Below, piece after piece: positions 39,366-47,741 of a stretch of DNA of 64,000 nucleotides. The DNA lies in assembly GCF_001693735.1 (NCBI RefSeq), contig NZ_LWDV01000010.1:678552-742551 (forward strand). The letters are read 5' to 3'. A model generated the notes under the pieces. That model did not search any database. It saw only the letters and a list, made by a program, of their open reading frames with translations, and had not been told where the DNA came from. Every line of letters starts with the position of its first letter. The first letter of the stretch is position 1. Position numbers and translations under genes: made by a program. This stretch comes from Orenia metallireducens (GTDB lineage Bacteria; Bacillota; Halanaerobiia; Halobacteroidales; Halobacteroidaceae).

Positions 39366-39845
39366 TTACCTAAATTTCTCAAGCCTATAGTGCCCTTCAT
39401 CATCCAATGCTTTAACCCCATCTTTATAGTTATATCCAAACTTCCTATAAAATTCACAAGCTGTTATTGATGATGGTATCTCAACTCGCTTAGCTCTTAT
39501 ATAATACTCATCTTGCTCCAACGTACTTATTATTTTCTTTCCAATTCCCATTCCTTGATATTCAGGCAAAACAAATATCGATAACAGAATGCTTTCATCT
39601 TCCTTTCCCCAATAACTCGATATTGAACCACAGCCTACAATCTGCTTTGAATCTTCAACCACATAACTATGCGCATAACTGGCTACCTAAAGAACTTTCT
39701 CTGCATTATATATATCATATAATTTCTTCATTTCTTGATATGAATAATCCTTAATATTTACTTCCATGAAATTTCTGCGTATCAACTCTGATACTTCTCC
39801 TGCATCTTCTTCCTGCAACCTTCTTATATATAATTTATTCTCCAA
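39366..39845 (-). pseudogene. GNAT acetyltransferase with one in-frame TAG
   Basis: From TTG 39845 the frame reads 'ENKLYIRRLQEEDAGEVSELI', 'RRNFMEVNIKDYSYQEMKKL', then TAG (39687-39689), then 'VASYAHSYVVEDSKQIVGCG', with acetyl-CoA loop 'PEYQGMGIGKKIISTLE' and 'EFYRKFGY'. The whole would be a normal 159-residue acetyltransferase. A Gln codon (CAG) at the stop would fit. All domain parts remain, so inactivation looks recent. Confidence 0.82.
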
Positions 39846-39870
39846 GTTCCCCACCTTATTTTATTTAAAT

Positions 39871-40434
39871 CTAATCTTGACACTCAAACAAATAATCTAT
39901 TGCCCGATTAAGTGTTGGAATAAAATCCTTAGAAGTATCAAAATACTTTAAATTGTAATCCTTACAATCTTTCATTATCATTTTACTATGTTCGACCATA
40001 TTGGTTATATGGTTTGATATGTACTCGTCATTTTTATTGCTTAACCAATCATTTTCACCTGTACTATACCTCTTTACATCTTCAACTTTTTTCTCTATAT
40101 CTATATCTGTATACCCCACAAAACAAACTCTGATTCTATCAGGATATTTCTCAGTTAATTCTGAAATAAGTTCTGGAAGAACTGCTTCCCCCTCAAGAAC
40201 ATAATCTTTATCTGTCCAAATCATGTTTTCGCACATTCCCTTTAAAAAACTCCAAAATTTCTTTGCTATTTCATCTGGAAACAACTTATCATGAATTCCA
40301 TATTCAGGTATGCCATTGGTGAATCCCATTACCAGCCAGTCAAGTGACATATATGGGATTTTCTTCTCCTCTAAAATTTTATTTGCCATCATTGTCTTAC
40401 CAGAGCGTGAAGTCCCGCTTATTACATATATCAT
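39871..40434 (-). CDS. P-loop kinase-like protein
   Basis: A 187-residue protein beginning with a Walker A loop GTSRSGKT (7-14) and 'YMSLDWLVMGF', as in small adenylate-kinase-like or 2-phosphoglycerate-kinase-like P-loop proteins. 'DYVLEGEAVLPELI' and 'VCFVGYTDIDIEKKVEDVKRY' follow in the usual order. It likely phosphorylates a small molecule; the substrate is unknown. It ends 25 bases before the GNAT pseudogene start. Confidence 0.82.
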   Translation of the reverse strand: MIYVISGTSRSGKTMMANKILEEKKIPYMSLDWLVMGFTNGIPEYGIHDKLFPDEIAKKFWSFLKGMCENMIWTDKDYVLEGEAVLPELISELTEKYPDRIRVCFVGYTDIDIEKKVEDVKRYSTGENDWLSNKNDEYISNHITNMVEHSKMIMKDCKDYNLKYFDTSKDFIPTLNRAIDYLFECQD

Positions 40435-40467
40435 ATATTATATCCCCCTTCTATAAACTAACTTATC

Positions 40468-41448
40468 CTAAAATTTAATTTCTTGACCAACAACTATTTC
40501 TCTATATTTATCACCAAAGCTATCTCTAAATTGCTTAATAGTCCAATTACAACTATCATGAGAAGAGATTCCGACTACTTTTACATTCTTTTCAGTCAAC
40601 AACCTAATAGCATCACTAACTTCTGACTTTTTATATCTATGCCAGGGAAGCTTAGGACCTAGTATATTCTGCCCAATCGATTTAAGGTTAGTAGGATTAG
40701 TAATTGGATAATGTAAGCCTCCAATAACTCCATAAATAGGCTGGTCAAATAAGTCCTCTGCTCTCTTGATAATCCGTTCAATTGATGGATGACCGCAGCC
40801 AATAATCAATACGATGCCTTTTCCTTCTACATTGATAGCTAAAGACTGTTCCTGAACAATACCAGCTAGCCAGATAGCTCTACTTATCGGTCCAATACTT
40901 ACTATGCCATTAGCTATTTTTCTAGGCTCTTTGATTACTTGAATAGTAGCACTTTCATGTCTCATTTTTAGTGGTGTATAAGCCGAAATACCATTTAAAT
41001 TAATATCATTATCAGACAAGGCAAAACTTCCTTCAAGCCCTTTACCCCCTGTATGATCATGATGATTATGGGATATAAAGATACTATCAATTTATTTTAG
41101 ATTTATTCCCAACTTATCCATGTTTTTTAATAATGGTGACGGATTTTCCTTTTTTGAATTCCATCCCAGATCAAATAAGATATATTTTCCATCAGCCTTG
41201 ATTAAATATGAAACTGCTGGCTCTCCTATTAAGTTATCGCTTTTGGTATCCGACTCGACTAAAGGTATTATACTTAACTTCTTTACACTTCCGATATCTT
41301 TAATCTTAGCAACTTCGGATTGTTCCCATGCTGTCTCTACAATTTTCGTATCTTTATAAAATTTAATACTAAAAATGAGTACACTTAATCCTATAATCAA
41401 AAAAATTATCAATAAAATATATTTAACTTTATTTAAAATCCACTTCAT
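40468..41448 (-). pseudogene. Membrane-anchored MBL-fold metallohydrolase with one in-frame TAA
   Basis: ATG 41448 gives an N-terminal membrane helix (9-27) and 'GEPAVSYLIKADGKYILFDLG'. TAA at 41092-41094 interrupts directly before 'IDSIFISHNHHDHTGGKGLEGSF', the metal-binding loop of the metallo-beta-lactamase fold. The remainder to 40468 includes 'VLIIGCGHPSIERI' and 'GVIGGLHYP', as in the RFA-P-synthase-related MBL group. A CAA Gln codon at the stop would restore a 326-residue enzyme. Restart downstream of the stop would lack the first strands. Confidence 0.83.
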
Positions 41449-41478
41449 TTCAATACCCTCCTTCCTGTATTAATAATA

Positions 41479-41500
41479 GGGGGCAAAGATCTTTGCCCCC
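41479..41500. repeat. Perfect palindrome GGGGGCAAAG-AT-CTTTGCCCCC
   Basis: Ten-base perfect arms with a two-base centre, in the gap between the beta-barrel gene and the MBL gene. A G+C-rich stem in otherwise AT-rich DNA; it may be a read-through terminator, though no T-run follows. Confidence 0.7.
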
Positions 41501-41580
41501 TGCTATATAGAACATAAAAAAGTTTTTTGATTACAATCCTCTATATGCTTTTGAACTTACTCACACTGATTACTGACACT

Positions 41581-41610
41581 ATAAAAACTGAAATCTTTGT
41601 CAGTTTTTAT
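41581..41610 (-). terminator. Terminator after the outer-membrane protein gene
   Basis: ATAAAAACTGA and TCAGTTTTTAT flank an eight-base loop and lie 13 bases past the stop, with T-rich sequence on the minus strand. Confidence 0.8.
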
Positions 41611-41622
41611 ATACTAATTATA

Positions 41623-42180
41623 CTAAAATTTATACGTTAAAGCTCCATCTAATCCAAATCCACTAAAGTCCATTTCTAAATCTTTTACTTCAACATTATT
41701 ATTTCTATAAAGTGCTCTTGCTTGTAAACCTAAACTATCACTGATTTTATAATCTCCTTCTACTCCCAGTTTAAAACCAAAGCCTGAATCTCCTTCATCA
41801 ATGCCAAAGCCATCTAACTCTACAAAATAGATACCAGCTGCTCCAAAAGCAGAAATCCCTGGTATAAATTCATAATTGACTGTTCCTAAATATCCTGTTG
41901 TACCTGCTTTATAAGAATCATCTTCCCACTCAACTTCCATACTTTCTATTTCACCACCAATTGCAATCTTTGGTCTAACCCATCCTTTAAGTCCAACTAA
42001 AAATGAAATCCCTGAATCTACTTCATTAGAAGCAAGGTCATTTGCTTCCTCTAAACTATAGGTATTATAGCCCAAACCACCATATCCTTCCCAAGTTCCT
42101 ATTTCAGCAGCACTACTAACTGCTGATAAGATCAATAAAGTCATAACTAAAATTAACATAATTAATAAACTTTTCTTCAT
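41623..42180 (-). CDS. Small outer-membrane beta-barrel protein
   Basis: A 185-residue protein with a signal peptide (MKK, hydrophobic 5-20, cleavage after SSAA near 25). The mature part alternates polar and hydrophobic residues in about eight strands ('GTWEGYGGLGYNTYSL', 'FGAAGIYFVEL', 'LQARALYRNNN') and ends in aromatic TYKF. C-terminal Phe after an amphipathic strand is the BamA-recognised signature of outer-membrane barrels of the OmpW/OprF-type eight-strand class. This implies the cell has an outer membrane. It has its own ribosome site and terminator. Confidence 0.85.
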   Translation of the reverse strand: MKKSLLIMLILVMTLLILSAVSSAAEIGTWEGYGGLGYNTYSLEEANDLASNEVDSGISFLVGLKGWVRPKIAIGGEIESMEVEWEDDSYKAGTTGYLGTVNYEFIPGISAFGAAGIYFVELDGFGIDEGDSGFGFKLGVEGDYKISDSLGLQARALYRNNNVEVKDLEMDFSGFGLDGALTYKF

Positions 42181-42256
42181 AATTATTCCTCCTTATGTTT
42201 TTATAATAATTTATAATATAGGCTGCCCAATAAGAGCAATTTCCTTATTATATTGT

Positions 42257-43135
42257 TTAAGTGTGTGAAGTAATTGGATATGTTAGCCCCTCCATATTAA
42301 GCTTTCCCTTAATAAACATATGATCATCTTCTTTAAGAGCATCAAATCCCCTACTTTGTATACTTAGATCCTCTACTTCTAAATTAAAATGAAATACTGT
42401 CTCTTTAACTGCATCTTCTTGAATACTTGCTAATATTTTCTTATAATTAATAGCTTTTGTAGAGATAACATCATAAATATTAAGAACATCCCCAGCAAGA
42501 GCATATAATACAATTAACTCCTCATCCTTGTTATAATAGATATTATCTTTGAAAATTTCTAGACAATACCAATAAAGTATCTCTTCGTTAGCTTCAAAAA
42601 AGAATTTATTTGAAGTCGCAATTCTATTTTCTGCAATTTTAGCCAATATTCTTAGATCATCATTATCATTCATATCTAATTTTCTAAAGTTATATGTTAA
42701 ATCTGATTCTACTTTCTCTTTAGTAAAAAATTGTAGTCTATCTACTTCTTTATAACCAAACTTAGGATAAAAATCTACTACACTTTGATTGGCAAAGAGG
42801 TAAAAAGCTTCATATTCATCCTCATATTTTTTAGTTACATAATCCATCAACTTTCTTGCCAAACCTTGCTCTCGATAATTTTCAGCGGTCATGACTGTTC
42901 CAATTTGGAGCAGCTTCCTAACCCCTTTTGCCGTCTTCAATTTCATCTTAGTAACAGAGACATTAGCAATTATCTGATCTCCATCTTTATAGGAATAACA
43001 AATATAATTATCCTTCCACAAACCTTTTTGATACCATCTCTCAAAACTGATTCCAAATACCTGCATACATAATTCATTAAAACTTTTCCTCAGTAAATCA
43101 TTATTTTTATAATCATACACCAATTCTAATTTCAT
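42257..43135 (-). CDS. GNAT acetyltransferase, two-domain (Eis-like)
   Basis: A 292-residue protein with an N-terminal GNAT domain: 'ANVSVTKMKLKTAKG', 'QIGTVMTAENYREQGLARKLMDYV' (acetyl-CoA loop) and 'FYPKFGYKEV'. The C-terminal half ('DVISTKAINYKKIL...') looks like the sterol-carrier-like or second GNAT half of Eis-type enzymes. GGAGG just before ATG 43135 supports this start over an upstream ATG that would overlap the preceding gene by 11 bases. Substrate unknown. Confidence 0.83.
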   Translation of the reverse strand: MKLELVYDYKNNDLLRKSFNELCMQVFGISFERWYQKGLWKDNYICYSYKDGDQIIANVSVTKMKLKTAKGVRKLLQIGTVMTAENYREQGLARKLMDYVTKKYEDEYEAFYLFANQSVVDFYPKFGYKEVDRLQFFTKEKVESDLTYNFRKLDMNDNDDLRILAKIAENRIATSNKFFFEANEEILYWYCLEIFKDNIYYNKDEELIVLYALAGDVLNIYDVISTKAINYKKILASIQEDAVKETVFHFNLEVEDLSIQSRGFDALKEDDHMFIKGKLNMEGLTYPITSHT

Positions 43136-43184
43136 TTTTCCTCCAATCAATAACTTTCTAGTTAATTTAATTATTTTTGTTTCA

Positions 43185-44272
43185 TTATTGCCCATAAGTC
43201 TCTGGTAATACTGTATTTATCATAAGCTCATGAAATTTATCTGCTTCAGTCCATATTTCACCATGAGCTGAACTTTTAAACCAGAATAATTTTTTGCTCG
43301 GTGCTTCTAAAATTTCGAAATATTCCTCAATAAATTTAGCTGTATAATCATGTTTACCAATCATATAGTAAACAGGAACTTCAAGTTTATTTGCCTGAGT
43401 AACAAAATCAAGATTCTGTAATTGTGGATATACAATTTTGAAGGTATTTAACATTCCTTTAAAAAACCTGATCTTATCTATAAAACTATATTCTTCTAGC
43501 ATTATCATACTGGTTGGATTATACCATTCAGAATTTTTTTCTTCAAAAGGATTCTCTCTTCTATAATACTGAGCATAATTGGTTAAAAAAGGCTTATATT
43601 TTTCCAGTAGGTCTTCTCCATAATATGGAGGCTCACCTGCTTCTTGAAGTTTCTTAACTAACTTTTCATTGCCAGCTCTTTTAGCTGCATCTAAAACATA
43701 ATGATACATATATTTATCAGTTTCTAAAACATTAACCATTTGTGCTGCTCCAATATAAGCATAAAACTGCTCTGGATACTTCTGTACAGCTTTGGTTCCA
43801 ATAATTGTCCCCCAAGAATGACCTAAAAGATATATCTTCTTTTTATTAAATCTATCTTTTAAATAATCTGTCAACTCATTAATATCTAAAACATACTGCT
43901 CCACATTTAGATCTTTCTTATCTTTTATCGCTGGATAAGACTTACCACATCCCCTCTGTTCCCAATTAACTACGATAAAATGATCTTCTAACTTTTTATT
44001 AAACTTTAAGAATCTTCCCATTTCACTTGCACCTGGTCCTCCAGAAAGCAATAACAAAATAGGATTATCAACACTCTTTCCTCTAATAACTATCCACTGC
44101 TCTACTCCCCCAATTCAATTTTTTCCATAGTAGCTATACTTTCCGAAATAACCTCTCCAGCTGAGTTAAGAATAGGATCTGTATGTCCAGGCATTAATAC
44201 CATTACCCCTATTAATAAAGTTGCTATAATTCCCATATATATAATCACCTTTTTCCCTACTTTAATTTTCAT
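43185..44272 (-). pseudogene. Membrane-anchored alpha/beta hydrolase, frameshifted in a G-tract
   Basis: ATG 44272 opens a frame with a membrane helix (VIIYMGIIATLLIGVMVLM) and '...ESIATMEKIELGE', then TAG. A GGGGG tract (44107-44111) one base too short explains the shift; adding a G yields 'GGVEQWIVIRGKSVDNPILL'. It then joins the long frame at 44057, with 'SGGPGASEMGRF', nucleophile GHSWG and catalytic-His region 'SSAHGEIW'. The full protein resembles proline-iminopeptidase-like hydrolases. The start overlaps the upstream 76-codon gene by 11 bases, so translation is coupled. Phase variation, decay and read error are alternatives. Confidence 0.82.
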
Positions 44273-44492
44273 CACCACCTATATCTTCTCTTTTTACCAT
44301 TAGAAGTTCTAAACCTAAATCGCTAAATTTATTAATTATTGAATATAGCCGGGCTTGATCAATTATTCTTCCCAATAATTTTGTATTACCTCCTACAAGA
44401 TGTATCAGATTCAATTTATCAAATTCTGTTAAATGGCGTTTAGAAATATGTCCTTTAATAATAAATTCATACTTGTAATCTGCCTTCGACAA
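44262..44492 (-). CDS. Small hypothetical protein coupled to the hydrolase gene
   Basis: A 76-residue soluble protein: 'YEFIIKGHISKRHLTEFDKLNLIHLVGG', then 'GRIIDQARLYSIINKFSDLGLELL'. No family was recognised. Its stop overlaps the hydrolase start (ATGAAAATTAA), and AGGTGG inside its 3' end serves as the hydrolase ribosome site. That arrangement suggests a two-gene unit in which this protein accompanies the hydrolase. Confidence 0.7.
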   Translation of the reverse strand: MSKADYKYEFIIKGHISKRHLTEFDKLNLIHLVGGNTKLLGRIIDQARLYSIINKFSDLGLELLMVKREDIGGDEN

Positions 44493-44551
44493 AATTTAAC
44501 CCCCTCTCTTTTAATCTATTTTAATTATATCGATAACAGATAGTTAATAAA

Positions 44552-44567
44552 CCTAACGAAAGTTAGG
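44552..44567. repeat. Hairpin repeat CCTAACGAAAGTTAGG, third copy
   Basis: Identical core to 32372-32387 and one base different from 27942-27957. Flanks are not shared with the other two. Confidence 0.65.
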
Positions 44568-44611
44568 TTTTAAAGTTAGATGACTTAAAACTTTCTCATT
44601 CTATAATAAAG

Positions 44612-44637
44612 ATAGTCCCGAAAGATCTCGGGACTAT
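44612..44637 (-). terminator. Repeat-type terminator ATAGTCCCG...CGGGACTAT
   Basis: Nine-base perfect arms. Nearly the same sequence occurs at 50501-50526 (one base different). The minus strand continues with TATTAT, a weak T-run. It could end transcription of the small fragments upstream. Confidence 0.6.
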
Positions 44638-44680
44638 AACTAATAATAATTTTATAATTTGAATACTATATCTTATCATT

Positions 44681-44865
44681 TTATTTTTTTATGTTAATTA
44701 TACTTTTAATTAATAAAACAATATTTAGAATAAACATAGGTGTTACTGATTTATACTCTTGATATTCTTTACCAAACTTATCAAGCAACTCTTTCTCCTC
44801 TCTTTTGGCCTCTATAAAAGTAAAGCAAAGCCATAATAGTCCACCAAGAATAAAAGATTAATCAA
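44681..44865 (-). pseudogene. C-terminal fragment of an isoprenylcysteine-methyltransferase-like membrane protein
   Basis: Without a start codon, the minus strand reads 'FILGGLLWLCFTFIEAKREEKEL' area, then 'LDKFGKEYQEYKSVTP', a C-terminal membrane segment, and stop. 'E...L...FG.EY..Y....P' is the conserved C-terminal motif of ICMT/phospholipid methyltransferase proteins. Only the last third remains. Confidence 0.65.
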
Positions 44866-44869
44866 GCCT

Positions 44870-45246
44870 TCATATTTTTGTCAATTTGACAATCAGATAA
44901 AAAGCTACTAAATCTAAGTTTAAACTTTCATTGGTCATTGGAACAGCGTAATTAAATCCATATCTCCGATAAAAATAAAGAATACCTTCAATTACTGCCA
45001 AATCATAACCTGGTTCTTCACATTTTTTAAAAAAAGTTCTGTTAAGCGCTTATTAATCCCCTGACCTCGATACTCCTTAATAGTCCCTGCAATTCCATAT
45101 TCTGCAGTCTTTATATCAACACTTCCATATTTAACTAGTACATCTACTAATTCTTTTACTTCATCATCAAATACATCATGAGATAATTGCTTTAAATTCT
45201 TAAAATCCTCTTCTGTACTGGCAATTGAATATCCAATATTACTCAT
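44870..45246 (-). pseudogene. GNAT acetyltransferase, internally deleted and frameshifted
   Basis: ATG 45246 gives 'GYSIASTEEDFKNLKQLSHDVF', then after a gap 'YGIAGTIKEYRGQGINKRLTELF', the acetyl-CoA loop. A T7/A6 tract near 45020-45032 then shifts the frame. The other frame continues 'KKCEEPGYDLAVIEGILYFYRRYGFNYAVPM' area to a stop at 44870. The part between the N-terminus and the acetyl-CoA loop is too short, indicating an internal deletion. It abuts the ICMT fragment. Confidence 0.75.
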
Positions 45247-45282
45247 CGGTAATTATTCCTCCTAATATTTCTTAGTCTTAAC

Positions 45283-45786
45283 TTATAAATAGTCACCTCT
45301 TTCTATAATATTTATAATTTCATCTACTATCTTTTCTACAGTACTATTTGTAGTATCTATTTTAATAGTCTTCATAGTCTGATAAAGTTTAAGTCTTTCC
45401 AAACTCATTTTAATATTTTCTTCTTTACGTCCATCCTTTAACATTCTCTTTTCTAATTCTTCTTTAGAACAAATTAAAGAGATTTTATAAAGTTCAAATT
45501 CATAATTTTGGAGCTTATCCAATATAATCTTAAAAATATCTTCATGATGGATAACCCAATTAAATATTACATATTCAAAGCCAGAATTATCTAAAAAATT
45601 GTTTAAAAGATATGTTATATTATCTTCTACCATTCTTCTATTTTCTTCTGTAGCACGAAATGGATTCATCATCCAGCACCAATCACCATCAAGCCAAACA
45701 CTACTATTAAGTTTTTTATATAATCTCTTACAAATTGTTGTTTTCCCTATTCCCATTGGACCATTGATAATAATTAATTTTTTCAT
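45283..45786 (-). CDS. Small P-loop nucleotide/metabolite kinase
   Basis: A 167-residue protein with Walker A GPMGIGKT (9-16) and 'VWLDGDWCWMMNPF', an acceptor-site pattern seen in shikimate/gluconate-kinase-like or AAA_33 P-loop kinases. 'RMLKDGRKEENIKMSLERLKLY' is the lid region. The substrate is unknown; aminoglycoside-like small molecules are possible for relatives but not shown. AAGGAG before ATG 45786 sets the start seven codons inside the longer frame. Confidence 0.85.
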   Translation of the reverse strand: MKKLIIINGPMGIGKTTICKRLYKKLNSSVWLDGDWCWMMNPFRATEENRRMVEDNITYLLNNFLDNSGFEYVIFNWVIHHEDIFKIILDKLQNYEFELYKISLICSKEELEKRMLKDGRKEENIKMSLERLKLYQTMKTIKIDTTNSTVEKIVDEIINIIERGDYL

Positions 45787-45879
45787 TTCTATCTCCTTCT
45801 TTCTCAAACATTAAGAAAAACTAATTCCATCTAGTTATTTTATAATTTTAAACTTATAGGCTAATAACAGTATTCTATA

Positions 45880-46716
45880 CTATTTTCTAGTAACTACTGC
45901 TAATGTCTTTGATTTTTTAGAATATCTTTTTCCTGTCACATCAGAGTAATAACTATGATCTTTAAATCCAAATTCATCTAATACATTAGTTATGGTTGCT
46001 TTAGTATAAAAATGATTAAAAAGTCTATAAATTTTAGTTTCTCCATCCTCAGTCATAACTATTGTCTGATCTAACAACGTATCATCTTCTGGATAAAGAA
46101 AAGTTTCAGTTAATGCAAGATACGGTTTCTCATTCCAGAATCCATCTTCTGTAATCTCCCAACTTCTACTTAACACATCTTTATCCCTATTCCTATCTGT
46201 AAATACATCAAAAACAAATATACCACCTGGTTTTAATGCTTTATAAATCTTCTTTAGTAAAATATCTCTTTCTTCATTTGTAAGTGCTCCAAAATCACAA
46301 AAAATTAGCATAATCACATCAAATTCAGCCTCAAAGTCAATTGTTAAATAATTTTGATAGATATATTTAATATCTAAATTATTTTCTGTAGCTTCTTTTT
46401 GAGCATAATTTATTGAGCGTTGAGAATAATCTATTCCAGTTATAGAATAGCTAAGCTTAGCTAAACGAGAAGCATATAATCCAGGTCCACAACCAAGATC
46501 AAGAACTTTAATATCTTTCTTAGAAAAAACATCCTCGTTAAGCCATTCAACCGACTTATCTATAGTTGACATCTTTCTACTGGCTGCATCCCAATCTGGA
46601 TTAAGATGGGCTTCAAGCATCTTCTTAGAGATATGTGGATCATCCCAAAACAAAGTCTTATTTCTTTCAAATAATTGAGGCTTTTGAGAAAGTTCCATAA
46701 GTTTTTTAATATTCAT
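45880..46716 (-). CDS. Class I SAM-dependent methyltransferase
   Basis: A 278-residue methyltransferase. Motif I is 'VLDLGCGPGLYASRLA' (about 71-86), motif II 'GIDYSQRSINYA', then 'FDVIMLIFCDFGALT' and 'ALKPGGIFVFDVFT'. The N-terminal extension 'LFWDDPHISKKMLEAHLNP' is characteristic of a Bacillus/Clostridium group with unknown substrate. AAAGGAG precedes the ATG. It is intact and stands alone. Confidence 0.9.
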   Translation of the reverse strand: MNIKKLMELSQKPQLFERNKTLFWDDPHISKKMLEAHLNPDWDAASRKMSTIDKSVEWLNEDVFSKKDIKVLDLGCGPGLYASRLAKLSYSITGIDYSQRSINYAQKEATENNLDIKYIYQNYLTIDFEAEFDVIMLIFCDFGALTNEERDILLKKIYKALKPGGIFVFDVFTDRNRDKDVLSRSWEITEDGFWNEKPYLALTETFLYPEDDTLLDQTIVMTEDGETKIYRLFNHFYTKATITNVLDEFGFKDHSYYSDVTGKRYSKKSKTLAVVTRK

Positions 46717-46812
46717 TTAAACAACAACTCCTTTTTAGTTGCTAGTTCCAACATAGAATTTTATATCATATTAACTTCAATTATTTTAAATTTACATAAT
46801 TTTGGTTCTTAT

Positions 46813-47604
46813 CTAATTTAATAAATTTAACTCTCTTAATATATTCTTAGTTATTATTTTAGCTTTCCATCCATATGCACCATTTTCAGCTTTTATATTA
46901 GTTGCAAAAGTATATCTATTGCCGTTATTATATAAATAACCTACAAACCACCCTAACTTCCCATTAGATCCTGTTTTACCCGAAAAAATAATATTATTCT
47001 CCTTTTCTAAAACTATAATTTTTTTAACTATATTTATTACCTTATCATTAAATGGAAGTTCTTCTTTGTATAACTTGGTTAAAAAATCAACCTGCTCCTT
47101 TGGAGAAATTTTTAAAGAATTATCAAGCCAAAACATATCTATACGAGACCCAATTTCTTTGTTTCCATATCCTACTTTATCTAAATAATTCTTCATTCTA
47201 TCTCTTCCAATATCACAGGCAACATCTTGATAATACCATACTACTGAATTAGCTATAGCCGTTTTTAAAGTATGATCTTTATTCCAAGATTTTATTGAAT
47301 ATTTCTTTTCATCCCATTTTTTCATTGTATTCTCATCCTTTACCACACCTGTTTGAAGTCCTACTAATGAATTAAATATCTTAAAAGTAGAACATGGTGA
47401 TACTCTTTGATTTGCTTGAACTTCATTATACTTAAAATATGAATTATTATTAAAATCATATAAAACAAAAGTTCCTTCATAATCTTTAAATATCTTATCA
47501 AAATTAACATTGTTATCTTTTAAATCAACTTGGTCTTCATTTTTAAAACCAGATGTGAAAACCATAATTGAAATTAATAAAAAAATTAAAACAAAATTTT
47601 TCAT
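46813..47604 (-). CDS. Class D (OXA-type) beta-lactamase
   Basis: Serine enzyme expected to hydrolyse beta-lactams, or a related penicillin-recognising sensor. The 263-residue protein has the active-site Ser72 in STFK (72-75), SVV (120-122), YGN (146-148), Trp159 in FWLDNSLKIS, and KTG (210-212). Lys75 is the residue normally carbamylated in class D enzymes. The N-terminus has a signal peptide with a hydrophobic core (4-17) but no lipobox. Length fits family members found in Bacillus (BPU/YbxI type). The alternative, a BlaR/MecR sensor domain, is unlikely because there is no membrane-anchored partner domain. Confidence 0.92.
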   Translation of the reverse strand: MKNFVLIFLLISIMVFTSGFKNEDQVDLKDNNVNFDKIFKDYEGTFVLYDFNNNSYFKYNEVQANQRVSPCSTFKIFNSLVGLQTGVVKDENTMKKWDEKKYSIKSWNKDHTLKTAIANSVVWYYQDVACDIGRDRMKNYLDKVGYGNKEIGSRIDMFWLDNSLKISPKEQVDFLTKLYKEELPFNDKVINIVKKIIVLEKENNIIFSGKTGSNGKLGWFVGYLYNNGNRYTFATNIKAENGAYGWKAKIITKNILRELNLLN

Positions 47605-47741
47605 TCTATTTTCCTCTCCTTTTTAATTTATAATAATCTATCCTAAAAATATAATTGTCCACCCCATATTATTACTTAAATACCACCAATAACTTCTAGT
47701 AATCTTCCCCTATTTAAATTTGTTGGAACCTCTTCCTTTTG

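Noticed and set aside
35891-46716. Integron cassette array
   Set aside because: No integrase gene and no repeated attC-like sites between the genes were seen; gaps differ in sequence.
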